A stretch of 46,554 bases of DNA from Gammaproteobacteria bacterium (GTDB lineage: Bacteria > Pseudomonadota > Gammaproteobacteria > Arenicellales > JAANXG01), in contig JAHEIO010000027.1 of the NCBI GenBank assembly GCA_024639325.1, positions 1 to 46,554 on the forward strand, in the 5' to 3' direction. Position 1 is the stretch's first letter. Each line of letters opens with the position of its first letter. A program made the position numbers and the translations under genes. Positions 39,872 through 46,554 of this stretch are shown in pieces. The notes under the pieces were generated by a model that did not search any database, had not been told where the DNA came from, and worked only from the letters and a program-made list of their open reading frames with translations.

Positions 39872-41065
39872 CTACGCCGCCTCGCTGCGCCTATCTCCTC
39901 TGGCTTCATGCTGCAGGTAATTCATCGCCTGGGCCACGCCCCCGGCTTGGTGTGGAACACCGGCAATGTCGAGGCCCATTTCTACCCCCGCCAGTGTGGC
40001 GACCAGCATCAAATCGTTGAAGTCACCCAGGTGTCCGATGCGAAACACGCGACCCGCGATTTTTGACAGGCCGTTTCCGAGCGACATGTCGAAGTGGTCG
40101 AGTACGATGCCTCTGAAGCGGTCCGCGTCATGTCCGTCCGGAAGCCGCACCCCGGTGAGAACCGGAGAAAAGTCCCTTTCTTCGACGCACTGCGTTTCCA
40201 AGTCCCACGCCGCCACCGCCTTCCGGGTCGCTTTGCCGTGCCGCTCGTGGCGAACGAACACGTTGTCGAGGCCCTCCTCGTGCAGCATATCTATGGCCTC
40301 AGCCAGTCCGTAGAGCAGGTTTGTGGCAGGCGTATAGGGAAAATAGCCAGTATCGTTGACCGCCATCATGTCTTCCCATGCCCAATAGGACCTGGGCAGG
40401 GCGGCGGATTTCGATGCCGCCAGGGCTTTGTCACTGATCGCGTTGAACGACAGACCGGGCGGCAGCATCAAACCCTTTTGCGAGCCAGCAACGGCGACAT
40501 CCACGCCCCACTCATCGTGCCGAAAATCCGCGCATGCCAGGCCGGAAATGGTATCGACCAGCAGCAGTGCCGGATGCCCCGCGGCATCCATCGCTTCGCG
40601 CACCTCGCCGATACGGGAGGTTGCGCCGGTGGAGGTTTCGTTGTGCACAACGCAAATCGCTTTGATGGTATTGTCGTGATCAGATCGAAGCCGGTCCTCC
40701 ACCGCATCGGCATCGACCCCCCGCCTCCAGTCAGTTGAGATAATTTGCGCATCCAAGCCGAGTCGAACCGCCAGCTTCTGCCACATCCCGGCAAAGTGCC
40801 CGGTTTCCACCATTACGACAGCATCCCCAGGGGACATCGTATTGACGAGGGCCGCCTCCCAGGCACCGGTGCCGGACGATGGGTAGATGACGACCGGGCC
40901 GGCAGTCTTGAAGATGGACCGCATCCCGCCAAGCACTCTTTGACCCAGTTTCGAAAACGCCGGACCACGGTGATCCATGGTGGGAAAGTCCATCGCGCGC
41001 AGAATACGATCTGGAACGCGGGACGGACCTGGAATTTGCAGGAAGTGGGGTCCGGCACGTCGCAT
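39872..41065 (-). CDS. class V PLP aminotransferase, serine/alanine/aspartate-glyoxylate type
   Basis: A 397-residue aminotransferase that probably uses glyoxylate as amino acceptor. QIPGPSRVPDRILRAMDFPT and MDHRGPAF are the family opening, YPSSGTGAWEAALVN contacts PLP, VVHNETSTGATSRI and LLVDTISGLACADFR follow, and the Schiff-base lysine is in AGSQKGLMLPPG (about residue 195). GLSKIAGRVFRIGHLGDFND is typical of serine-glyoxylate aminotransferase and of BhcA, the aspartate-glyoxylate enzyme of the beta-hydroxyaspartate cycle. Other bhc genes are not visible here, so serine or alanine as donor is equally possible. AGGGAAA precedes the ATG at 41065. It is divergent from the 2-hydroxyacid dehydrogenase and upstream of the TRAP operon. 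Confidence 0.88.
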   Translation of the reverse strand: MRRAGPHFLQIPGPSRVPDRILRAMDFPTMDHRGPAFSKLGQRVLGGMRSIFKTAGPVVIYPSSGTGAWEAALVNTMSPGDAVVMVETGHFAGMWQKLAVRLGLDAQIISTDWRRGVDADAVEDRLRSDHDNTIKAICVVHNETSTGATSRIGEVREAMDAAGHPALLLVDTISGLACADFRHDEWGVDVAVAGSQKGLMLPPGLSFNAISDKALAASKSAALPRSYWAWEDMMAVNDTGYFPYTPATNLLYGLAEAIDMLHEEGLDNVFVRHERHGKATRKAVAAWDLETQCVEERDFSPVLTGVRLPDGHDADRFRGIVLDHFDMSLGNGLSKIAGRVFRIGHLGDFNDLMLVATLAGVEMGLDIAGVPHQAGGVAQAMNYLQHEARGDRRSEAA

Positions 41066-41151
41066 AGATTTCCCTCTTGCCAGATTCTGATTGGCTGACT
41101 TGCACTTAAATGTGCAAAATATCGAAATGATTCAATAATGAATGCAAGACA

Positions 41152-44076
41152 ATGTCAAGCAAGTCGCCGAAATTAAACCCGGCCCTGGTGCAGCGTCTTC
41201 GCGGCGAGCTGCAGGGCGAACTGTTGCTGGACGATTTCAGCCGCGGCCGATATGCCACCGATGCATCGATCTACCAGATGATGCCGCTGGGAGTCATGGT
41301 GCCACACGACATCGATGACGTTCGCCGCGCGGTTAGCCATGCAGCGGAGTTTGGCTGCCCGCTGCTGCCGCGAGGCAGCGGCACATCACAATGCGGACAG
41401 ACGGTCAACAACGCGCTGGTCATCGACTTTACCAAACGCCTCAACCGGATCGTCGAACTGAATGTCGACGACCAGCGCTGCACGGTGGAACCCGGCATCG
41501 TTCTGGACGAGCTGAATCGATGTCTGAAGCCGCATGGCCTGTGGTTTCCTGTAGACGTATCGACATCCTCGCGAGCCACGATTGGCGGCATGACCGCCAA
41601 CAACTCCTGCGGCAGCCGTTCCATAAGGTATGGATTGATGCGGGACAATGTCAGTGCCATCGATGCCATCATGGCGAATGGCGAAGATGCCCGCTTTGGA
41701 GTGCTCGGCGCTGATTCGGGCTCCGCTGACTCGCTCGCACCCGCCACACTCATCAGCAACCTGCTGGCCCTTGGCGTGCGCGAGCGGGAAGAAATCGCAT
41801 CACGCTTTCCGAAAGTCATGCGGCGGGTCGGGGGCTACAACATCGATGCCCTGACGCCCCGCAACGGCGAGGTCAACCTCGCCCACCTCCTGGTTGGTTC
41901 TGAGGGCACGCTGGCGCTGTCACACCAAATCGAACTCAAACTCTCTCCGCTGCCGCGAAACAAGGTTCTCGGCGTTTGCCATTTCCCCACGTTCTATGCA
42001 GCCATGGACGCCGCCCAGCACCTTGTCGAACTGGAGCCGATCGCGGTGGAATTGATCGATCGCACCATGATCGAACTTGCGCGCGACATACCCCTGTATC
42101 GACGCACGGTCGAACAGTTCGTGCGCGGAGAGCCGGACGCTCTGCTGCTGGTCGAATTCGCGCAAGAGGATGCCGGAGAAAATCTGCAGCGCCTGACAAT
42201 GCTGTCCGAGCTCATGGCGGATCTTGGATTCGGATGGAATAACCCGCCGCACATGCGCGGCGGCGTGGTGGAAGCGATTGAAGCGGATTTTCAGTCGGCC
42301 ATTTTCGAGGTTCGGAAATCCGGCCTGAACATCATGATGTCGATGAAGGAAGAGCGGAAACCGGTTTCGTTCGTCGAGGATTGTGCGGTGGAACTGAAGG
42401 ATCTTGCGGAATACACGGCGAAGCTGACCGACATCTTCGGCAAGTACGGCACCACCGGGACGTGGTACGCCCACGCATCGGTGGGCTGCCTGCACGTACG
42501 CCCGGTGCTCAATTTACGCCTCGATCAGGACACCCGCGCCATGCGGGCGATCGCGGAAGAGGCATTCGAACTCGTCACCCGTTACAAGGGTTCACACTCA
42601 GGCGAACACGGCGATGGGATCGTGCGCTCCGAGTTTCATCACAAGATGTTTGGCCGCCGCATGGTCAATGCGTTTGAGCAGGTAAAGAACGAGTTCGATC
42701 CGAAAGGCATCTTCAATCCCGGCAAGATCGTGTCCGCTCCCGACATGGATGACCGCGAGCTATTCAGGTATCCGCCAGGGTACGAGGTCAAGGATTTCGA
42801 GACCGTCTTTGACTGGTCGGCGTGGCCGGGAAATGCCGGCGGATTTCAGGGCGCCGTTGAAATGTGCAATAACAACGGTGCGTGCCGCAAGCTTAGCGGC
42901 GGTACCATGTGCCCGTCATATCGCGTTACGAGAAACGAAAAGGATCTTACTCGAGGGCGCGCGAACACGCTGCGGCTCGCCATATCGGGCCAGCTGGGCC
43001 TGGACGCATTGGCATCTGAGGAAATGCTGGACACCATGAAGCTTTGCGTAAGCTGCAAGGCCTGCAGGCGCGAATGCCCTACCGGCGTCGATATGGCGAG
43101 GATGAAAATCGAGGCCCTTGCCGTACGCAGAAAATCACACGCCCTGTCCCTGCAAGATCGACTCGTCGGGTACCTGCCACGCTACGCGCCGTTTCTCTGC
43201 CGATTTCCGATATTGGCAAACCTGCGCAATGAGATACCGGGATTTGCCGCGATGCTCGAACCGGTGACGGGATTTTCACGCAAACGCCGGTTGCCCGCGT
43301 GGCGCCGCGATGTTTTTCGACCGCCTCAATCCATCGGTCCGACTGACGGACGCCCGGTCGTCCTTTTTGCCGACACTTTCAACACCTATTTCGAACCGGA
43401 AAACCTGCGGGCTGCGACCAGAGTGCTGACTGCGGCCGGCTACCGGGTGCTGTGCCCCAGACCCAAGATCGGTGAGGCCAGGCCTGTTTGCTGCGGGCGC
43501 ACCTTTCTCACCAACGGTCTGGTCGAGCAGGCCGCGCACGAAATTTCAAGGCTTGTCGAGTGCTACCTGCCGCTGGCAAGGGAGGGGATTTCCATCGTCG
43601 GACTGGAACCGAGCTGCCTGCTGAGTCTGCGCGATGAACTGCCGGGTCTCCTGCCGGGTGAAGAATCAGACACCATCGCAGGTGCCGCGGTGTTGCTTGA
43701 GGAGTTTCTCGCAAGGGAAAAGCCGACAATGAATCTCCGTCCTCTGAAGCAGAGAGCGCTGCTGCACGGCCACTGCCATCAAAAGGCGTTCGATGGGATG
43801 GACGCGGTCGAGCAGACGTTGCGTATGATCCCCGCGCTGACTTTGGAGCGCATCGAATCCGGCTGCTGCGGGATGGCCGGTGCGTTCGGATACGGTGCGG
43901 ACACCGCCGACATCTCCATGCAAATGGCAGAAACGGATCTGCTGCCCTCGATCCGAAAGGCAAGTAGCGACGCGCTTATCGTAGCCGACGGGACGTCCTG
44001 CCGGCACCAGATCGAGGACTGCACCGACAGGCAGGCGCTGCATGTGGTCCGCGTGCTCGAGCGGGCACTGGCATAA
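41152..44076 (+). CDS. FAD-linked oxidase fused to Fe-S/CCG domain (GlcD-GlcF/YdiJ type 2-hydroxyacid dehydrogenase)
   Basis: A 974-residue membrane-associated flavoprotein. Residues about 40-220 form the FAD-binding domain (PLLPRGSGTSQCGQTVNN, STSSRATIGGMTANNSCGSR). FAD-oxidase C-terminal domain runs to about 540 (VLNLRLD, the GSHSGEHGDGIVRSEF metal and substrate site). A ferredoxin-like part has CVSCKACRRECPTGVD near residue 631, and two CCG heterodisulfide-reductase-type motifs follow (RPVCCGRTFL about 778; CCGMAGAFGY about 903). This is the layout of E. coli YdiJ, a D-2-hydroxyglutarate dehydrogenase, and of fused glycolate/lactate oxidases. Electrons should go to the quinone pool. It is divergent from the glyoxylate-type aminotransferase, which suggests glycolate or a related acid, but the substrate is unproven. 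Confidence 0.9.
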   Translation: MSSKSPKLNPALVQRLRGELQGELLLDDFSRGRYATDASIYQMMPLGVMVPHDIDDVRRAVSHAAEFGCPLLPRGSGTSQCGQTVNNALVIDFTKRLNRIVELNVDDQRCTVEPGIVLDELNRCLKPHGLWFPVDVSTSSRATIGGMTANNSCGSRSIRYGLMRDNVSAIDAIMANGEDARFGVLGADSGSADSLAPATLISNLLALGVREREEIASRFPKVMRRVGGYNIDALTPRNGEVNLAHLLVGSEGTLALSHQIELKLSPLPRNKVLGVCHFPTFYAAMDAAQHLVELEPIAVELIDRTMIELARDIPLYRRTVEQFVRGEPDALLLVEFAQEDAGENLQRLTMLSELMADLGFGWNNPPHMRGGVVEAIEADFQSAIFEVRKSGLNIMMSMKEERKPVSFVEDCAVELKDLAEYTAKLTDIFGKYGTTGTWYAHASVGCLHVRPVLNLRLDQDTRAMRAIAEEAFELVTRYKGSHSGEHGDGIVRSEFHHKMFGRRMVNAFEQVKNEFDPKGIFNPGKIVSAPDMDDRELFRYPPGYEVKDFETVFDWSAWPGNAGGFQGAVEMCNNNGACRKLSGGTMCPSYRVTRNEKDLTRGRANTLRLAISGQLGLDALASEEMLDTMKLCVSCKACRRECPTGVDMARMKIEALAVRRKSHALSLQDRLVGYLPRYAPFLCRFPILANLRNEIPGFAAMLEPVTGFSRKRRLPAWRRDVFRPPQSIGPTDGRPVVLFADTFNTYFEPENLRAATRVLTAAGYRVLCPRPKIGEARPVCCGRTFLTNGLVEQAAHEISRLVECYLPLAREGISIVGLEPSCLLSLRDELPGLLPGEESDTIAGAAVLLEEFLAREKPTMNLRPLKQRALLHGHCHQKAFDGMDAVEQTLRMIPALTLERIESGCCGMAGAFGYGADTADISMQMAETDLLPSIRKASSDALIVADGTSCRHQIEDCTDRQALHVVRVLERALA

Positions 44077-44093
44077 ACCAGCAAGAAGCGCTT

Positions 44094-44210
44094 ATGCAAA
44101 CCGTCGCTTGCATGACCCGCGGATCACTTTACGATGAGTTGGTCGAGCGCCTGCGTGGACTGCCGCTCAACGGACGGCCCGCCCCCGGCGAGATGGTACC
44201 GGAGCGTAAA
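44094..44210 (+). pseudogene. remnant of a GntR-family regulator N-terminus
   Basis: The plus frame after the dehydrogenase stop reads MTRGSLYDELVERLRG, then LPLNGRPAPGEMVPERKYY, which matches the start of FadR/GntR winged-helix regulators (L-x-x-x-L-x-x-x-I...G-x-L-x-P-G-x-x-x-x-E). The match stops at about 44205, where the frame enters the 3' end of the RRM gene on the other strand, and no helix-turn-helix remainder or ligand domain follows. It is probably a truncated copy left by a deletion. A GntR regulator would be natural beside a 2-hydroxyacid dehydrogenase. Confidence 0.45.
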
Positions 44211-44212
44211 TA

Positions 44213-44572
44213 CTATCCGACGGCCAGGTCTTCTTTTTTCCCAGGAAACCGCTCGGCGGAACTGGACTGCTGTTCGCCGTCTGACTGATTGTGATTTTTT
44301 CTCTTGTTCTTGCTGCGCTGTGATCGTCCATTTCTGGGCCGCGCCGCATGGACACGGATGTTTCTACCCCTCACCGCACTCTGATCGAGGACCTGAATAG
44401 CGTCTTTTCCCTCTGACTTACGCTCCATCTCGATGAAGCCAAATCCTTTCGAGCTACCCGACGCCTTGTCCATGACTATCTTTACGCTTTCGACTTCTCC
44501 GAACTGATCGAACATCTCTCTCAGCTCTTCCTCGGTAAAATCGTAAGGAAGATTTCCAATGTAGATCTGCAT
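44213..44572 (-). CDS. small RNA-binding protein with one RRM domain
   Basis: A 119-residue cytoplasmic protein. The RRM is complete: RNP2 IYIGNL at residues 3-8, RNP1 KGFGFIEM at about 42-49, and YDFTEEELREMFDQFGEVES between. After about residue 78 the tail is basic and low in complexity (RNGRSQRSKNKRKNHNQ), then SSSAERFPGKKEDLAVG. Bacterial single-RRM proteins are often cold-inducible and bind single-stranded RNA. GAGGA lies seven bases before the ATG at 44572. The last 27 or so bases overlap the region where the GntR remnant ends, so the C-terminus may have been changed by the same deletion. Upstream, 44573-44797 contains no further gene. Confidence 0.93.
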   Translation of the reverse strand: MQIYIGNLPYDFTEEELREMFDQFGEVESVKIVMDKASGSSKGFGFIEMERKSEGKDAIQVLDQSAVRGRNIRVHAARPRNGRSQRSKNKRKNHNQSDGEQQSSSAERFPGKKEDLAVG

Positions 44573-44797
44573 TGATTCCTCAATTTCCTGACTGATAAAT
44601 CATTTACGAAACCGACTTCGCGCACCTGCTTGATCGGCGAAGACGCCCATATAAAACCGATTGTGACTGCAACAACCCGGATTTATTCGCTATAGCTACA
44701 GCTGCAACTGCAACTGCGCTGGCTAGTGAACACCGCCCGGCGGATGTTCTGGTAAACCCTCAAGAATCAGTTGTTTATTCCGGCACTGCTAAGCGGT

Positions 44798-45433
44798 TTA
44801 TCGTGCCGGGCAGGAAACACCCGTACCACCCAATCCGCAATATCCACCTGGATTTTTTGCCAGGTACTGCTGATGATAATCCTCAGCGTAATAAAACTCT
44901 GCGCCATCCAGAACTTCTGTCGTTATCGACGGGTACCCGGATGCCCTGAGCATCTCGTCGTACATTTCCCTTGTGGCCAACGCGGCCAATTTTTGCTCTT
45001 CGCTGTAAGTATAGACGCCGGAGCGGTACTGCGTTCCAACATCGTTTCCCTGCCGCATGCCCTGCGTCGGGTCATGGGACTCCCAGAATACCTTCAGCAA
45101 TGCCTCATAGGTAACGACGGCGGGATCAAAAACCACCAGCACGACCTCATTATGCGCCGTCTTGCCGGTGCAGACTTCGCGGTAGGTCGGATTCGCCGTA
45201 TACCCTCCACTGTACCCAACCGCCGTAGTGTACACGCCTTCAAGTTCCCAGAAACGCTTTTCCGCGCCCCAGAAGCAACCCATTCCAAACATGGCCCGTT
45301 GCATGCCTTCCGGAAATGGGGACGTCATCGGATTGCCGATTACGAAATGAGTTTCGGGAACCGCGATGCGATGTTCGCGGCCGGGCAATGCGCTGCCCCG
45401 TTCGGGCAGTTCTGTTTTGTCGAATCCAAACAT
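44798..45433 (-). CDS. msrA: peptide-methionine (S)-S-oxide reductase, cytoplasmic
   Basis: A 211-residue MsrA, which repairs methionine-S-sulfoxide in proteins. The active-site motif GCFWGAEK carries the catalytic Cys, and [40 protein letters not shown] and the C-terminal [13 protein letters not shown] complete the family. The tail [16 protein letters not shown] holds the resolving cysteines. There is no signal peptide. I chose the ATG at 45433 ([13 protein letters not shown]); a TTG at 45439 is also in frame. It is divergent from a second, exported MsrA across about 170 bp. Confidence 0.97.
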   Translation of the reverse strand: MFGFDKTELPERGSALPGREHRIAVPETHFVIGNPMTSPFPEGMQRAMFGMGCFWGAEKRFWELEGVYTTAVGYSGGYTANPTYREVCTGKTAHNEVVLVVFDPAVVTYEALLKVFWESHDPTQGMRQGNDVGTQYRSGVYTYSEEQKLAALATREMYDEMLRASGYPSITTEVLDGAEFYYAEDYHQQYLAKNPGGYCGLGGTGVSCPAR

Positions 45434-45605
45434 TGTCAACTTGTACCGGGCCCGGGCGGAGCTGTCTTGGGCTCGAAAATGCGAAATTTGCCATGAAAAG
45501 CCCGAAAAAACCAGTCTGTAACAGCCAAAATGTTACAGTTCAGTAAGAAACATTTCCGACGATTGTCCGGTCTTAGTTCAAAACCTCAAGCAGAGAGCCA
45601 ACTCA

Positions 45606-46253
45606 ATGAAAGCACGTTATTTAAACCTACTATGCATCGGCGCTATCGGTGGCGCATTCTTTCTGGCAAGCGTACAGGCGCAGAATACGGCAATATCGAC
45701 GGAAGCGGAGGCCTCTCTGGAGGGCCTTTCCAGGGCGACTTTTGCCGGCGGCTGTTTCTGGTGCATGGAAGGCCCATTCGACAAATTGGACGGTGTAGTG
45801 TCCACGACTTCGGGTTATATCGGAGGCCAAACCGATAATCCCAGTTACCCGCAGGTGTCTTCCGGGAGCACCGGCCACACCGAGGCGGTGCAAATCGTCT
45901 ACGACCCTGCACAGATCAGCTATGAAGAACTCCTCGACGTGTTCTGGATCAACCACGACCCGACCGAGTCCGACGGACAGTTTTGCGACAAGGGCAGCCA
46001 GTATCGGCCGGGCGTTTTCTATCACGATGAGGATCAGAAGCGCGCCGCCGAAGCGTCGAAGGCGGATGTCGAACGAACCAAAACTTTTGATGAGCCGGTG
46101 ATGACCGAGATAACCCTGGCCGGCACTTTCTACCCGGCGGAAGACTATCACCAGGATTACTACGTGAGGAACCCGATCCGTTACAAAATGTATCGCTACG
46201 GCTGCGGCCGGGACCGGCGGCTGCAGCAGTTGTGGGGAATCGCAGAACACTGA
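45606..46253 (+). CDS. msrA: peptide-methionine (S)-S-oxide reductase, exported
   Basis: A second MsrA of 215 residues with an N-terminal signal peptide, MKARYLNLLCIGAIGGAFFL then ASVQAQ, so it acts in the periplasm. The catalytic motif is GGCFWCMEGPFDKLDGV, with an extra Cys two residues after the Cys-Phe-Trp; SGYIGGQTDNPSYPQVSSGS, FWINHDPTESDGQFCDKGSQ and AEDYHQDYYVRNPIRYKMYR follow. The C-terminus lacks the two-cysteine tail of the cytoplasmic copy, so recycling is likely different. E. coli repairs periplasmic methionine with MsrP; here an exported MsrA may do this. The ATG at 45606 is preceded by a weak AGAG. Confidence 0.95.
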   Translation: MKARYLNLLCIGAIGGAFFLASVQAQNTAISTEAEASLEGLSRATFAGGCFWCMEGPFDKLDGVVSTTSGYIGGQTDNPSYPQVSSGSTGHTEAVQIVYDPAQISYEELLDVFWINHDPTESDGQFCDKGSQYRPGVFYHDEDQKRAAEASKADVERTKTFDEPVMTEITLAGTFYPAEDYHQDYYVRNPIRYKMYRYGCGRDRRLQQLWGIAEH

Positions 46254-46327
46254 ACGCTCAAAACGCATATTGGGGGCGTGGAATGAACATCCGTTCCACG
46301 GCTCAGGGACCGGAAGGGAATCCGGCC

Positions 46328-46554
46328 CTACGACTCCAATTTCCTCGCGCACTTCACGCACAGCGGGACCGCAGGATCGATCTCCAACCGGCCGCTGGCG
46401 ATCTCCTCGCCGCAGTCCATGCAGTAGCCGTAGTCTCCGGATTCGATACGCGCGAGTGCGCTGTCAATACTCTGCAGCGCCGAGTGGCGGCGGCGCATGG
46501 CTTCCTGGGACATCGCCTGTTGCTGCAGTGCATCCATACGGGACAACCGGCCCA
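46328..46554 (-). CDS. DksA/TraR-family zinc-finger protein, C-terminal part
   Basis: The frame stays open to the right edge, so the N-terminus is probably outside the window; the first visible in-frame TTG at 46546 is unlikely to be the real start. The visible part has a helical segment (RRRHSALQSIDSALARIESG, a leucine/arginine coiled region) and a C4 zinc finger CMDCGEEIASGRLEIDPAVP followed by LCVKC, with spacing C-x2-C-x17-C-x2-C. DYGYCMDCGEEI is the DksA/TraR signature. Such proteins bind the RNA polymerase secondary channel and alter transcription with ppGpp. It appears to be a shorter paralogue rather than full-length DksA. Confidence 0.85.
   Translation of the reverse strand, partial: GRLSRMDALQQQAMSQEAMRRRHSALQSIDSALARIESGDYGYCMDCGEEIASGRLEIDPAVPLCVKCARKLES

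Noticed and set aside
39872-41065. BhcA of a beta-hydroxyaspartate cycle
   Set aside because: Sequence fits, but no bhcB, bhcC or bhcD gene is visible nearby, so the general glyoxylate aminotransferase call is safer.
44680-44730. Microsatellite-like GCAACT/GCTACA run
   Set aside because: Only two to three imperfect units; not enough to call a repeat.

Overview
The window is a GC-rich chromosomal segment of a Gram-negative proteobacterium, most likely gammaproteobacterial. The evidence is Lol-type ABC transport with LolA-like partners, outer-membrane barrels, tRNA genes that encode their own CCA, many palindromic REP-like intergenic repeats, and HtpG and MsrA of proteobacterial type. I see no rRNA, CRISPR array, phage module or intact transposase.

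Layout. 1-4297 (minus): envelope-export operon of LolA-like protein, two FtsX-type permeases, LolD-type ATPase and the start of an exported protein. 4454-5173 (minus): tRNA-Pro(UGG), tRNA-Arg(UCU) split by a 252-nt group I intron, and tRNA-His(GUG), with an 18-bp tandem repeat built from the tRNA-Pro tail. 5291-9342: folD, htpG, and a convergent sugar-nucleotide pyrophosphorylase whose last codons lie in a repeat. 9462-13533: ureohydrolase, MlaD-like lipoprotein and tartronate semialdehyde reductase, divergent from glycerate 2-kinase. 13637-15618: a second LolA-like protein plus outer-membrane protein pair. 15633-15937: a repeat-bounded, gene-free element. 16042-17442: TetR regulator and endonuclease I. 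17468-26326: cyanophycin locus, with carboxylate-amine ligase and a tandem cyanophycinase on minus, and cyanophycin synthetase, a Mur-ligase-only CphA-like protein and an isoaspartyl peptidase on plus.

26385-32527 looks like methylated-amine catabolism: CntA-like Rieske oxygenase, RpiR regulator, dimethylglycine/sarcosine dehydrogenase-like protein and a class III aminotransferase. 32549-34760 holds a LysR gene and a duplicated cassette that I regard as the most novel part. Each copy has an upstream palindrome, a sigma70-type promoter, a 5'-leader hairpin, a 28-residue hydrophobic microprotein, a DUF1127 protein and a terminator, and the spacing is kept in both. 34976-41065 (minus) carries a TRAP transporter with CoA-transferase and enoyl-CoA hydratase genes, and a class V glyoxylate-type aminotransferase. 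It is followed by a divergent FAD/Fe-S 2-hydroxyacid dehydrogenase (41152-44076). The right end has a GntR remnant, an RRM protein, two divergent MsrA genes (one cytoplasmic, one exported) and a partial DksA/TraR zinc-finger gene.

How the genes fit together. The cyanophycin genes form a full synthesis and degradation set for an Asp/Arg storage polymer. The glyoxylate-type enzymes (tartronate semialdehyde reductase, glycerate kinase, class V aminotransferase, 2-hydroxyacid dehydrogenase) and the methylated-amine genes suggest a heterotroph using small nitrogenous and C2/C3 compounds. All functions are read from sequence motifs and context; no database search was run.
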